The notes under the pieces are model-generated. The model saw only the letters and a program-made list of their open reading frames with translations, was not told the origin of the DNA and did not search any database. Below, piece by piece: positions 17,388 through 25,338 of a DNA stretch of 50,178 bases. This stretch comes from Planctomycetaceae bacterium. GTDB lineage: Bacteria; Planctomycetota; Planctomycetia; Pirellulales; Pirellulaceae. How positions within the stretch are numbered: position 1 is the first letter of the stretch; each line of letters opens with the position of its first letter. The position numbers and the translations under genes were made by a program. The stretch is taken from positions 1-50,178 of the forward strand of contig SXOA01000085.1 of NCBI GenBank assembly GCA_005778405.1, in the 5' to 3' direction.

Positions 17388-18737
17388 CTACTTCACTACC
17401 GTAAAGTACGTCTGCACCGCCCGGTCAAAATGCTCGGGGCGCATCTCGACGGGGAGGCCGTTGTAGACGCAGAAGTTGCGGACTTGGAACAGCAGGTCGC
17501 GAGGCTGACAGCGGCGGAGGGGACGGTTGATGGGGCGGTAGTGCTTTTCGATCAAGTAGTCGACGGCCTCGGGGCGGAACTCGCAGTGGAGCTGCTTGGC
17601 GATGAACGAGAAGAGCAGGTGAAACTCTTCGCGGGTCGGGTCCTTCACTTCCACCTTGTAAGGGATGCGGCGGAGGAAGGCTTCGTCCGTCAGGCTGCTG
17701 GGGTCGAGGTTGGTGGAGAAGATGATGAGCTGGTCGAAGGGGACCTGGATTTTTTTGCCGGTGGCGAGCGTCAGGTAGTCGCAGCGGTTTTCCAGCGGCA
17801 CGATCCAGCGGTTGAGCAGCTCCTGCGGGCTCATCCGCTGGCGGCCGAAGTCGTCGATCAGCAGACAGCCGCAGTTGCTCTTGAGCTGCAGCGGGGCTTC
17901 GCCGACGTTGGAGCGGCTGTCGTGGCGGATTTCCAGGTTGTCCATGGTGAGCTCGCCGCCGGCGATGACCGTGGGGCGGCGGACCTTGACCCAGCGGCGA
18001 TCGTGTTCGGCCGACTTGAGGATGCCGCTGCCGGCCGCTTCCATCGGCTCGTGGTAGGCGGCGTCAAAGAGCTTGAGGAACTGGCCATCGTCGGTGATGG
18101 CGCGGGGAATCCAGATGCTTTGGCCAAAACACATGGTCATTCGTTTGGCGAGGGTCGTCTTGCCGTTGCCGGGAGCCCCGTACAGGAACAGGCCCGCGCC
18201 GCTGTTGACGGCGGGGCCGAGCGCATCCAGGAAATGGGGTTCGACGGAGATATCGGAGAAGGCTTTTTGAAGCTGCGCCTTTCGAGGAGCCTCGGCCCGC
18301 ACGGACTGGGCATCGACCGAGACTATGTATTCGTCCAGCGGCACCGGTGCCGCGCCGATATAGCTGCACTGTTCCAGCGCCACCTTGGCCCGCTGACGGC
18401 CTTGATCCGTCAGCGTGTAAACATAATCGCCGAGCTGCGCGCTGCCGGTATGTACAAACAATTGCCGCTGGCGGAGCGACTGATAAATCGGCTCCAGGAT
18501 GGGCATTGGCAGGCAGACGTTGTCGGCGATTTGCCGGCCGCTGGCGGAGCCGATCAGCAGCACGTACTTGAGCATCAGTGTTTCGATGAGGCTGGCCGTG
18601 AGGCCGGTCTCCTCGATCGAGTGCGGCTCCGCGGGACGAAAAGCGTCTTCGCTGAGAATCGACGCCAACAGACTGCCGGCTGTGCCCGGCAGTGACGAAG
18701 AACCCGTGGACGAACTCGAAAAAGTGGCCGCCGTCAT
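17388..18737 (-). CDS. AAA-type ATPase with N-terminal winged-helix region
   Basis: A 449-residue ATP-binding protein. The first ~45 residues are Ser/Gly-rich. Residues about 48-125 look like a winged helix (LKYVLLIGSASGRQIADNVCLP, YVYTLTDQGRQRAKVAL). The ATPase has Walker A GAPGNGKT (187-194), Walker B CLLIDDFG, and sensor-1 LIIFSTNLDP, followed by the arginine-bearing LRRIPYKVEV. The C-terminal lid resembles a small helical domain (FRPEAVDYLIEKHY). This family is common in planctomycetes; no substrate is known to me. A longer start (to 18875) would add 46 residues of poor quality and overlap the LRR gene, so 18737 is chosen. Confidence 0.82.
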   Translation of the reverse strand: MTAATFSSSSTGSSSLPGTAGSLLASILSEDAFRPAEPHSIEETGLTASLIETLMLKYVLLIGSASGRQIADNVCLPMPILEPIYQSLRQRQLFVHTGSAQLGDYVYTLTDQGRQRAKVALEQCSYIGAAPVPLDEYIVSVDAQSVRAEAPRKAQLQKAFSDISVEPHFLDALGPAVNSGAGLFLYGAPGNGKTTLAKRMTMCFGQSIWIPRAITDDGQFLKLFDAAYHEPMEAAGSGILKSAEHDRRWVKVRRPTVIAGGELTMDNLEIRHDSRSNVGEAPLQLKSNCGCLLIDDFGRQRMSPQELLNRWIVPLENRCDYLTLATGKKIQVPFDQLIIFSTNLDPSSLTDEAFLRRIPYKVEVKDPTREEFHLLFSFIAKQLHCEFRPEAVDYLIEKHYRPINRPLRRCQPRDLLFQVRNFCVYNGLPVEMRPEHFDRAVQTYFTVVK

Positions 18738-18853
18738 AATCGCTATGCTCCGCAAAGACGGAACTACGTGCCTCTCTTGACCCTGGAGAGGCTGCGCCGT
18801 CCCAATAGCATAGGTCGCAAAGCGAATGCGGGCCTTTTCTGAGCCGACGTTAC

Positions 18854-19990
18854 CTAGGGCGGGGTAAATGCGCATTGCGGCGCGAATTTTTTGATAAACT
18901 CGCGGCCGCTGGAAGTGATCATCGTCTCGCTGTCCGCGAACATCGTGAGCTTCCGGCAGACCTTGAATGTCGGCAGGCAGTTATCCGAGACGCGATTCCC
19001 TTTCAGCGTGAGAACCTCCAAGCCGGACAGACCGGTCAGTTTTTTGGCGCCGACATCCGAAAGGAAATTCTCGCTGAGATGCAGCACGCGCAGTTGGGAG
19101 TGCCCCTTGAGAGCTGCCACTGTCTGGTCCGACACGTGCGCCCCATAGAGAGTCAACTCTTCGAGCTTTCGATATCCCTTCAAAGCGTCGAGTTCCTGCC
19201 CCACCAAGCTGGCGGCCGCGTTGAGGACTCGCAGCGAAGCGGCCCAGGGCACTTTGCGAAAGCCGCTGCCGTTAATCTTGGTGGAATTGATCGACAGTTC
19301 CTCAAGGCGAGTCAGGGGCGCCAGACCGGCGATGCCTGCATCGTTGATGGCCGTCTTATTGAGATTGAGAACCTTGAGGTTCGTCAATTTGCGGAGGTGG
19401 CTTACGGCGTCATTGGTTACACTGCATCTCTCCAGCGATAGCACCTCCAGAAGGCGTAAATTGACAAGGGGCGCTAGGGCAGTATCGCCAATGTGGGTAC
19501 AGCCGGTGAGGTCGACCAGGAACAGATTGGGAAACTTGGCAACTTCCGCGAGGCCCGCATCGGAGACGCGACTGCCGGCCAGGTTGCACTCGGTCAGGCG
19601 AGCCCGGGATTCCTCAGGCAGTGCTCCGAGCGCTTGCAGCATCGCGTCCGTTTTCGTTTCCGGCGCCGCCTTTACAAAGGCATCGATCAACGAACTGGGA
19701 TCGGCGGCCGTCGGCGTGGGCGGGGGGGCAACTGGGTTCGCTGCGGGAGGAGCAGTAGGCGTTGAAGTAGGAGCAGCGCCGGAGTTCGCTGTCGCGGGGA
19801 CATTCGCGTCGGAGCTCGCCGCAGGCTGTTCTGCCTTCCCTTCGATGCTCTTTTGGATGTCCTCCGCCTGCTTCTTGCCTTGTTCGACAAGATCCTTGGC
19901 ATGATCGCAGCCGGATAGGATCAGCCCCGCCAGCGCAATCAAAGCCGCTAGGGAATTACAGGGTCGCCCGAGAGAATGTGGACTGGACAT
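18854..19990 (-). CDS. Leucine-rich-repeat lipoprotein
   Basis: A 378-residue lipoprotein. The start at 19990 gives a lipoprotein signal, LAALIALAGLILSGC, with the lipid-modified Cys in the LSGC lipobox. Next come an acidic/Lys stretch and an Ala/Pro/Thr linker (about residues 50-105). The rest is tandem leucine-rich repeats of ~24 residues, such as LTNLKVLNLNKTAINDAGIAGL and LSGLEVLTLKGNRVSDNCL, of the planctomycete LRR type. It likely sits in the envelope and binds other proteins; no partner is evident. An upstream extension to 20104 has no signal features. Confidence 0.88.
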   Translation of the reverse strand: MSSPHSLGRPCNSLAALIALAGLILSGCDHAKDLVEQGKKQAEDIQKSIEGKAEQPAASSDANVPATANSGAAPTSTPTAPPAANPVAPPPTPTAADPSSLIDAFVKAAPETKTDAMLQALGALPEESRARLTECNLAGSRVSDAGLAEVAKFPNLFLVDLTGCTHIGDTALAPLVNLRLLEVLSLERCSVTNDAVSHLRKLTNLKVLNLNKTAINDAGIAGLAPLTRLEELSINSTKINGSGFRKVPWAASLRVLNAAASLVGQELDALKGYRKLEELTLYGAHVSDQTVAALKGHSQLRVLHLSENFLSDVGAKKLTGLSGLEVLTLKGNRVSDNCLPTFKVCRKLTMFADSETMITSSGREFIKKFAPQCAFTPP

Positions 19991-20264
19991 GAGTGGCTCC
20001 TGAAAGAGTCGCCGGATGAAGGATTTGATTCGGGCAGAATTGTAAACTAGCGACCTGAAAATGAGCGTAGCGAGTGGCGCGGGGGTTTGGCAAGCGAAAA
20101 TCACGTTGCGTCGACCCTAGCGCCTGCCGCAACCATTGTGGCAAGTCGCTTTACGCGGCGCAAGTCCCTGGCCCGCCCCACTTTTCGCTGTTGGAGATAG
20201 GGGGCTTGATACGTTACATTTCCGCTTCGGATTGCCAGTCAACTCCCGGTAAAGGAATCCACCG

Positions 20265-21317
20265 ATGGGGCTCCCCCTCCACGAAATCGCTTGCCTCGTC
20301 GATGGCCGGTTGTGCGGCGCGACCGACTTGGAGATCACCGGGGCCGCGACCATCGCCACGGCTCGTTCCGGCGAGATCACACTGGCCGACAGCACTAAGC
20401 TGGCACCGCAACTTTTGCGCTCGCAAGCGGCAGCCGTGATCGTCCCCGAGGGCTTCGAGCCGGCGGGCATCCCGTTCATTACGGTCAGCGACGTGCACGA
20501 GGCTTTTGCCAAAGTCGTCCGCCATTTCCGCCCGCAGATGCAGCACCGGCACATCGGCGTCAGCCATGCGGCGAACATCAGCCTCTCCGCCAGAATCGCG
20601 CCTGACGTTGAGGTCGATCCCGGCGCGAACATCGGCGACCACGTCGAGATCGGTGCCGGCTGCGTCATCCATTCCGGCGTCTGCATTCTCGACGGCTGCC
20701 GCATTGGTGAAGGGGTGACCATCTTCCCCAACGCCGTGCTCTATGAGAATACACTCGTCGGCAACCGGGTCATCATCCACGCCGGAGCCGTTATCGGGGC
20801 TTATGGCTTTGGTTACTCCCTCGCGGGGGACCGGCACAAGCTGGGGGCTCAACTCGGCTACGTCGAAATCGAGGACGACGTGGAGGTCGGCGCTTGTACT
20901 GCCATCGACCGCGGCACTTACGGCCCGACGCTCATCGGCCAGGGAACCAAAATCGACAACCACGTGCAAATTGCCCACAATTGCCGGATCGGCAAGCACA
21001 ACCTGATCTGCGCCCACGTGGGGATCGCCGGCAGCGCAACCACCGGTGACTACGTCGTCATTGCCGGCCAGGTGGGAATTCGCGATCACACCCATATTGG
21101 CGAACGAGCTGCTCTCGGCGCCCAGTGCGGCGTCATGAACGACATCGCCGCCGGACAACGAGTCCTCGGCTCTCCCGCGATTGAAGAAAAAGAGGAGTAC
21201 CGAATTCTGGCCGCCATGTTCAAGCTCCCCGACATGCGCAAGAAATTGATCGATCTCGAACGTAAGCTGGCAGCACTGACCGGCAGCGAAGTCCAGCACT
21301 CCAAGGATGCGGCCTGA
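20265..21317 (+). CDS. lpxD: UDP-3-O-acylglucosamine N-acyltransferase
   Basis: Third step of lipid A synthesis: transfer of a 3-hydroxyacyl chain from ACP to the 2-amino group of UDP-3-O-acylglucosamine. A 350-residue protein with an N-terminal uridine-binding domain (ITGAATIATARSGEITLADS) followed by a left-handed beta helix of hexapeptide repeats (ISLSARIAPDVEVDPGANIG onward). The catalytic His is in NHVQIAHNCRIG, and a final helical tail follows. It is the first gene of an lpxD-lipoprotein-lpxI cluster and shows the cell makes an LPS-like outer membrane. Confidence 0.96.
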   Translation: MGLPLHEIACLVDGRLCGATDLEITGAATIATARSGEITLADSTKLAPQLLRSQAAAVIVPEGFEPAGIPFITVSDVHEAFAKVVRHFRPQMQHRHIGVSHAANISLSARIAPDVEVDPGANIGDHVEIGAGCVIHSGVCILDGCRIGEGVTIFPNAVLYENTLVGNRVIIHAGAVIGAYGFGYSLAGDRHKLGAQLGYVEIEDDVEVGACTAIDRGTYGPTLIGQGTKIDNHVQIAHNCRIGKHNLICAHVGIAGSATTGDYVVIAGQVGIRDHTHIGERAALGAQCGVMNDIAAGQRVLGSPAIEEKEEYRILAAMFKLPDMRKKLIDLERKLAALTGSEVQHSKDAA

Positions 21318-21320
21318 ATG

Positions 21321-21342
21321 TGGGGTAGGCTTCCAGCCTGCC
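21321..21342 (-). repeat. 22-nt dispersed repeat, copy 2
   Basis: Exact reverse complement of 10174-10195, placed 4 bp after the lpxD stop and 24 bp before the next gene. It is therefore transcribed within the lpx cluster, in the orientation opposite to the first copy relative to the strand. Confidence 0.8.
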
Positions 21343-21366
21343 CAGTAACAGCCAGCGGGCGAACGT

Positions 21367-21675
21367 ATGAACATGCGATATTCCGCGGCTTACTTCGTCT
21401 GCCTCGCGCTCTTTGTTGCGACCTCCGGCTGTTCCCTCGTCAGTCACAAAGTTGGCGTTCCAGGAATCGGTTCCGTCCAGCGTCTTGATATGCACATTCT
21501 GGGCAGCCCAACCCCGCTAACGTTTTACACTTATGCGGTCGACAAACGACTCCCCTATGTCATCACTGGCGTGGTGTTCATGCTCGCATTGGCAATGACC
21601 CTTCTCCTCATTCGTCGAATTCGCCGAAGTCACATCCCGCGGCTGCTGCCCTTCGCGCCCTATGTCCAGCACTAA
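21367..21675 (+). CDS. Small lipoprotein with one membrane helix
   Basis: A 102-residue protein not recognised by name. It has a lipoprotein-type signal (YFVCLALFVATSGC, lipobox ATSGC with the Cys at about residue 22), a short extracytoplasmic stretch, then a membrane helix (PYVITGVVFMLALAMTLLLI) followed by an Arg-rich cytoplasmic tail. It overlaps lpxI by 14 bp in another frame, so it is likely translated in the same operon. A link to lipid A or envelope assembly is inferred only from position. Confidence 0.65.
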   Translation: MNMRYSAAYFVCLALFVATSGCSLVSHKVGVPGIGSVQRLDMHILGSPTPLTFYTYAVDKRLPYVITGVVFMLALAMTLLLIRRIRRSHIPRLLPFAPYVQH

Positions 21676-22531
21676 TCCACCCCCCATCGGCCTCATCGCC
21701 GGCTGGGGGCGTTATCCCGTCGTCATCGCCCAGGCGCTTCAAGCCGCCGGCCACACCGTCCACTGCGTCGGCCTGAAGAACCATGCCGACCCACAACTGC
21801 GAGAGATTTGCGACGGATACTATTCCTGCGGCATCGCCAAAGTGGGGCACCATATTGGCTTCTTCCGCCGCCGCGGCATCACCCAGGCGACGATGGCGGG
21901 AAAGGTCTTCAAGCACAAGGTCTTGTTTGGCCGCTGGGGCTGGCTGTCGCTGGTGCCGGACTTGCGGACGTTCAAGATGTTCTTTCCACTGTTCATTGCG
22001 GGAAAGGACGACCGCCGCGATGACACGATCCTGACCGTCATCGTCAATGAGTTTGCTCGCTCCGGAATCGAGCTCGCCCCCGCTACCAACTTCGCCCCAG
22101 AACTCCTTGTGAAACAGGGCCTCCTTACCCGCCGTGCACCCACCGCTGCCGAGCGGGCCGACATCGAGTTCGGATGGCAACTGGCCAAAGAGATGGGCCG
22201 CCTGGACATCGGCCAGAGCGTGGCCGTGAAGGGACGGGCGGTCATCGCCGTCGAGGCCATCGAAGGGACCGACGAATGCATCCGCCGGGCCGGTCAGTTT
22301 TGCCCGCACGGCGGCTTCACCGTCGTGAAAGTTGCCAAACCCCAGCAAGACATGCGGTTCGACGTCCCCACCATCGGCATCGGTACCATCGAGTCGCTGA
22401 TTGCCGCCCGCGGCAAAGTTCTGGCCATCGAAGCGGGCAAGACCATCGTCATCGACCAGGAAGCGGTAGTCCGCCTAGCCGATGAGCATGGAGTTTCTGT
22501 CGTTGCTCTAGAAGACGGGCATTTTGCTTGA
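21662..22531 (+). CDS. lpxI: UDP-2,3-diacylglucosamine diphosphatase, LpxI type
   Basis: Hydrolyses UDP-2,3-diacylglucosamine to lipid X plus UMP, the fourth step of lipid A synthesis, in organisms without LpxH. A 289-residue protein. Seen: the N-terminal nucleotide-binding IGLIAGWGRYPVVIAQAL, the conserved MAGKVFKHKVLFG, DDTILTVIVNEF, and the C-terminal RFDVPTIGIGTIE. All are LpxI features, quite unlike the calcineurin-like LpxH. It overlaps the small lipoprotein gene by 14 bp. Transcription is convergent with the TlpA-like gene beyond the hairpin at 22531-22564. Confidence 0.94.
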   Translation: MSSTNPPPIGLIAGWGRYPVVIAQALQAAGHTVHCVGLKNHADPQLREICDGYYSCGIAKVGHHIGFFRRRGITQATMAGKVFKHKVLFGRWGWLSLVPDLRTFKMFFPLFIAGKDDRRDDTILTVIVNEFARSGIELAPATNFAPELLVKQGLLTRRAPTAAERADIEFGWQLAKEMGRLDIGQSVAVKGRAVIAVEAIEGTDECIRRAGQFCPHGGFTVVKVAKPQQDMRFDVPTIGIGTIESLIAARGKVLAIEAGKTIVIDQEAVVRLADEHGVSVVALEDGHFA

Positions 22532-22578
22532 ATGACCAATGTAGGAATTCCGACATTGGTCATTGGTCATTAGGACTT
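22531..22578. terminator. Near-perfect hairpin and GGTCATT repeats between convergent genes
   Basis: AATGACCAATGT (22531-22542) pairs perfectly with ACATTGGTCATT (22553-22564), and the loop itself is the palindrome GGAATTCC. The hairpin begins on the last base of the lpxI stop. More copies of TTGGTCATT follow up to about 22575. It could stop transcription of both lpxI and the convergent gene, and the repeated word also makes it a dispersed-repeat candidate. A related word occurs in the island at 48629-48651. Confidence 0.6.
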
Positions 22579-22594
22579 GGTCATTTGCCCGCCT

Positions 22595-23749
22595 CTACTT
22601 TCCGCCCGCAGAAGCAGCCGGCAGCAGTTTTTCGATCAGGTCGCCGATATCCTTGGCGTTTTGCGGTCCGCTGCCGACCCGAATCAGGCGGACTTTGCCT
22701 TCCTGATCGATGAGGACGACGTGCGGAATGCCGGAAACGGCATAGTATTCCGCCAGCGGCGATTCCTTCTTCTGCACAGCGAAACGATGATGCAAGGAGT
22801 GATGTTCGGCGAACTTGCCGAGCATTGCGTTTTCATCTTCTGGAGTTACCTTGTCTGGCGAACGGGCCGCCTTGCTGGTGTCGTCGTTCCATTTGAAGTT
22901 GTAGTACTGGGTAAGCCCGACGATGACCAGCCCCTTGTCCTTGTACTTCTCGTTCCATTCCTTGAGATGCGGGAAGGTGGCGATGCACGGGCCGCACCAA
23001 ACCGCCCAGAAGTCCAGAAGCACGACTTTCCCCTTCAGGTCTTCATCCTTCAGAGCCTCGCCGTTTACCCAAGACGTGATGTGCTCGCTGAGGGGGGAGG
23101 CAGTCTTGCCCACCAGCTCGGCCAATTTCTTCGCCCCTTCCAGCCGCCGCTCGATGGAAGTGAAACCACGCAGGGCAACCGTTACCTGACGCTTGACTGG
23201 ATCTTCTTTGGCGTTCTCTTCCACCTTGGCCAGCCTGGCGCGAGCCGCTTTAAGCAGTTCGTCCGCCTTGGCGGGGTTGTCGCCCATCAGCTTCATCACT
23301 TCCAGCGTTACCTTTTTTCCGTACTTCGTAACGGCGGCGATATCGTCCGCGTCGGCATCGAGCCGCTTTTCCAAATCGGCGAGCGGGATCCGCTGAATTT
23401 CAATCTGATCAAGCTGGTTGGCGGTGACAGCCTTGGCCTGCACGAGCAATTGCTTCGCTTCGGCTTTGTCCGGCGTGAGAGCGTCGAGTTCCGCCTTGAG
23501 ATCGGTCAGCTTTTTGATGGCCTCATCTGGCTTGGAATCGGCCAGTTCGCCGGCCGCCGCCAGAACTCCGTTGACAAGCGCGATGATGGACTGTGTGTCA
23601 TTGGGATCATCCTTGAGTTTTTGCGAGGGCGACTTCTCCGCGGTCTTGTCGGCCGCAGCGCCGGACTTCTCCTTTTTCGGCGTGTCCTCGGCAAGGGCCG
23701 GTGAAATCAGAAAGCAAATGAGAGCAATGGGCAACAGAAAGCGAGACAT
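22595..23749 (-). CDS. Secreted TlpA/ResA-like thioredoxin protein
   Basis: A 384-residue periplasmic thiol-disulfide protein. Start chosen at 23749 because it gives a clean signal peptide, MSRFLLPIALICFLISPALA; the longer frame to 24055 is unconvincing. A long helical N-terminal half (about residues 40-240, rich in Ala/Lys/Asp) precedes the thioredoxin domain. There the strand LLDFWAVWCGPCIATFPHL carries the WCGPC active site, and the cis-Pro region is SGIPHVVLIDQEGKVRLI. Helical-domain-plus-thioredoxin is common in planctomycetes. It may act as a reductant or partner for envelope redox proteins, including the candidate selenoprotein; that link is only a guess. Confidence 0.88.
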   Translation of the reverse strand: MSRFLLPIALICFLISPALAEDTPKKEKSGAAADKTAEKSPSQKLKDDPNDTQSIIALVNGVLAAAGELADSKPDEAIKKLTDLKAELDALTPDKAEAKQLLVQAKAVTANQLDQIEIQRIPLADLEKRLDADADDIAAVTKYGKKVTLEVMKLMGDNPAKADELLKAARARLAKVEENAKEDPVKRQVTVALRGFTSIERRLEGAKKLAELVGKTASPLSEHITSWVNGEALKDEDLKGKVVLLDFWAVWCGPCIATFPHLKEWNEKYKDKGLVIVGLTQYYNFKWNDDTSKAARSPDKVTPEDENAMLGKFAEHHSLHHRFAVQKKESPLAEYYAVSGIPHVVLIDQEGKVRLIRVGSGPQNAKDIGDLIEKLLPAASAGGK

Positions 23750-23905
23750 GTCAGAGGCTCCAGAAAAGTGACCGCGACCGCCTTTAGCAAAGCGGGGGTA
23801 GGGAAAGGGGTGGGGAGGTGCCGGGCAATCCCTATTAGATTCTCGCGAATGACTGATTACAAGCGTCACTCCAGGCGAAAGACCACATTCGACTATTATG
23901 AAGGC

Positions 23906-24823
23906 ATGAGTGAACCCCTGGCTTATCTTAACGGTCGCTACCTCCCCTTCAGCCAGGCTGCCATTCCGGTGACGGATGGAGGCTTTGTGCAGGGGGTGAC
24001 GGTGGCGGAACAGTTGCGGACCTTTGGCGGCAAGTTGTTCCGCCTGGAACAGCATCTGGGCCGGCTGGCGCGGTCGCTGGCGATTGTGGGAATTGAGCTA
24101 GGGATGCCCGTCGAGAAACTGGGGGAGATTGCCCGGGAATTAGCGGAAAGGAACCACGCACTGTTTGGACCGGGGGATGACCTGGGCCTCTCGATGTTCG
24201 TCACTCCGGGGCCCTATTCCACGTTCTCCGGCGGAGCGGCAACCGGCCCAACCATCGGTCTGCATACCTATCCGCTGCCGTTCCAACTTTGGAAGGAGAA
24301 GTATGAGCGCGGGGAATCGCTCGTGGTGACGGACGTCATGCAAGTCCCTGCCACCTGCTGGCCCACCGAGCTCAAGTGCCGCAGCCGGATGCATTACTAC
24401 CTGGCGGACCAACAGGCTCGCCAGCGAGAGGCGGGAGCGCGGGCCTTGATGCTGGAAGAGCGGGGATTTGTGACCGAAGCCTCGACGGCGAATATCCTAG
24501 TGTACTACCGCGATGTTGGACTGGTGTCACCGCCGAAGGAAATGATACTGCCGGGAGTGAGCGCGGCGGTCGTCGAGGAATTGGCGAAGAGCCTGGGGAT
24601 CCCATTTTCCTTCCGCCCGCTCACAGTGGACGATGTCGCTGCCGCGGAGGAAGCCCTGCTGTGCAGCACCAGCCCCTGCATTTGGCCGGTCACGCGGCTC
24701 AATGGCCGGCCGATTGGGGACGGGAAGCCAGGGGAAATCGCACGCAGTTTGTTGACGGCGTGGAACAAGCTCGTGGGCCTGGACATCGCGGCCCAGGCGG
24801 ACCGCTTTGCCGCGCGCGGGTGA
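23906..24823 (+). CDS. Class IV PLP aminotransferase (BCAT/ADC-lyase-like)
   Basis: A 305-residue fold-type IV PLP enzyme. Seen: LNGRYLPFSQAAIPVTDGGFVQG at the N-terminus, the Schiff-base lysine in TELKCRSRMHYYLADQQA (Lys157), EASTANILVY for cofactor contact, and the Pro-Gly turn LPGVSAAVVEELA. This is the branched-chain aminotransferase/aminodeoxychorismate lyase/D-amino acid transaminase family, and the exact substrate cannot be read. The start at 23906 gives the family's usual beginning; the longer frame to 23768 overlaps a repeat-rich promoter region. Convergent with the small gene at 24832. Confidence 0.88.
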   Translation: MSEPLAYLNGRYLPFSQAAIPVTDGGFVQGVTVAEQLRTFGGKLFRLEQHLGRLARSLAIVGIELGMPVEKLGEIARELAERNHALFGPGDDLGLSMFVTPGPYSTFSGGAATGPTIGLHTYPLPFQLWKEKYERGESLVVTDVMQVPATCWPTELKCRSRMHYYLADQQARQREAGARALMLEERGFVTEASTANILVYYRDVGLVSPPKEMILPGVSAAVVEELAKSLGIPFSFRPLTVDDVAAAEEALLCSTSPCIWPVTRLNGRPIGDGKPGEIARSLLTAWNKLVGLDIAAQADRFAARG

Positions 24824-24831
24824 TTTTCGGT

Positions 24832-25155
24832 CTACTCATCATCCAGCAGCGGAAAACCGCCGAAGAAGGGGGGGTATTCTTCGCGGGCCGAGAGATCGGG
24901 CCAATCTGCATCGTCCGTTTGCTCGTCCCCCAGCCACTGCTCGGTGGCGAACTGATCAAGTGTGAAGTCGTCGTCCAGCAGCCGCTCGGTTGGCCCGTGC
25001 TGCCCATGTTGCCGGTGCAGCTTCATCATCAGGGAAGCGATGTAGGGATCGGCCCACGGCAGCAGGTCGCGCGGCCAGGTTCCTTCGTTGCGGGGTGTGA
25101 CGTCGTCCAAGTCGGGAACCTCCAAAACCTGACAGCGAATCGGGGGACCGTTCAT
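24832..25155 (-). CDS. Hypothetical 107-residue acidic protein
   Basis: I do not recognise this protein. It is rich in Asp, Leu and Trp (WPRDLLPWADPYIASLMM in the middle; ends FFGGFPLLDDE). There is no signal peptide, membrane segment or known motif. Supported as a gene by its full frame in a region with no other candidate and by fitting neatly between the aminotransferase stop (8 bp away) and the hairpins at 25233-25292. It could be spurious. Confidence 0.5.
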   Translation of the reverse strand: MNGPPIRCQVLEVPDLDDVTPRNEGTWPRDLLPWADPYIASLMMKLHRQHGQHGPTERLLDDDFTLDQFATEQWLGDEQTDDADWPDLSAREEYPPFFGGFPLLDDE

Positions 25156-25232
25156 GGCAATCTTCCTTGAGCGGGGGAGTGGTGACGCGGGTTGCCCCGG
25201 TTAGAGCAACTGGGGTGCCGATAGGTTCGCCC

Positions 25233-25292
25233 AGCGGATGGAAGGGCCGCATCCGCTACGAGAGCCACGAGTTAGCGTTACTAACGCTACTC
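25233..25292 (-). terminator. Two hairpins downstream of the glycerate kinase operon
   Basis: Stem 1 is AGCGGATG (25233-25240) with CATCCGCT (25250-25257). Stem 2 (25269-25292) is about 10 bp with one bulged T and a 3-nt loop. Both lie 47 bp or more beyond the glycerate kinase stop (25339) and before the small gene starting at 25155, so they are good candidates for the end of that operon. No long T-run is present. Confidence 0.5.
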
Positions 25293-25338
25293 CGCTAGCA
25301 AAGTGCAGCGCGCGGTAACTCCTTCAAACATACGCCAC

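Noticed and set aside
17283..18695. 470-codon plus-strand frame opposite the AAA ATPase
   Set aside because: Shadow of the ATPase gene, which has clear Walker motifs.
20214..21374. 386-codon minus-strand frame opposite lpxD
   Set aside because: Shadow of an unmistakable LpxD; Asp/Val/Gly-rich low-quality sequence.
23768..23905. N-terminal extension of the class IV aminotransferase
   Set aside because: The extension is basic and repeat-like, and the family starts at the later ATG.
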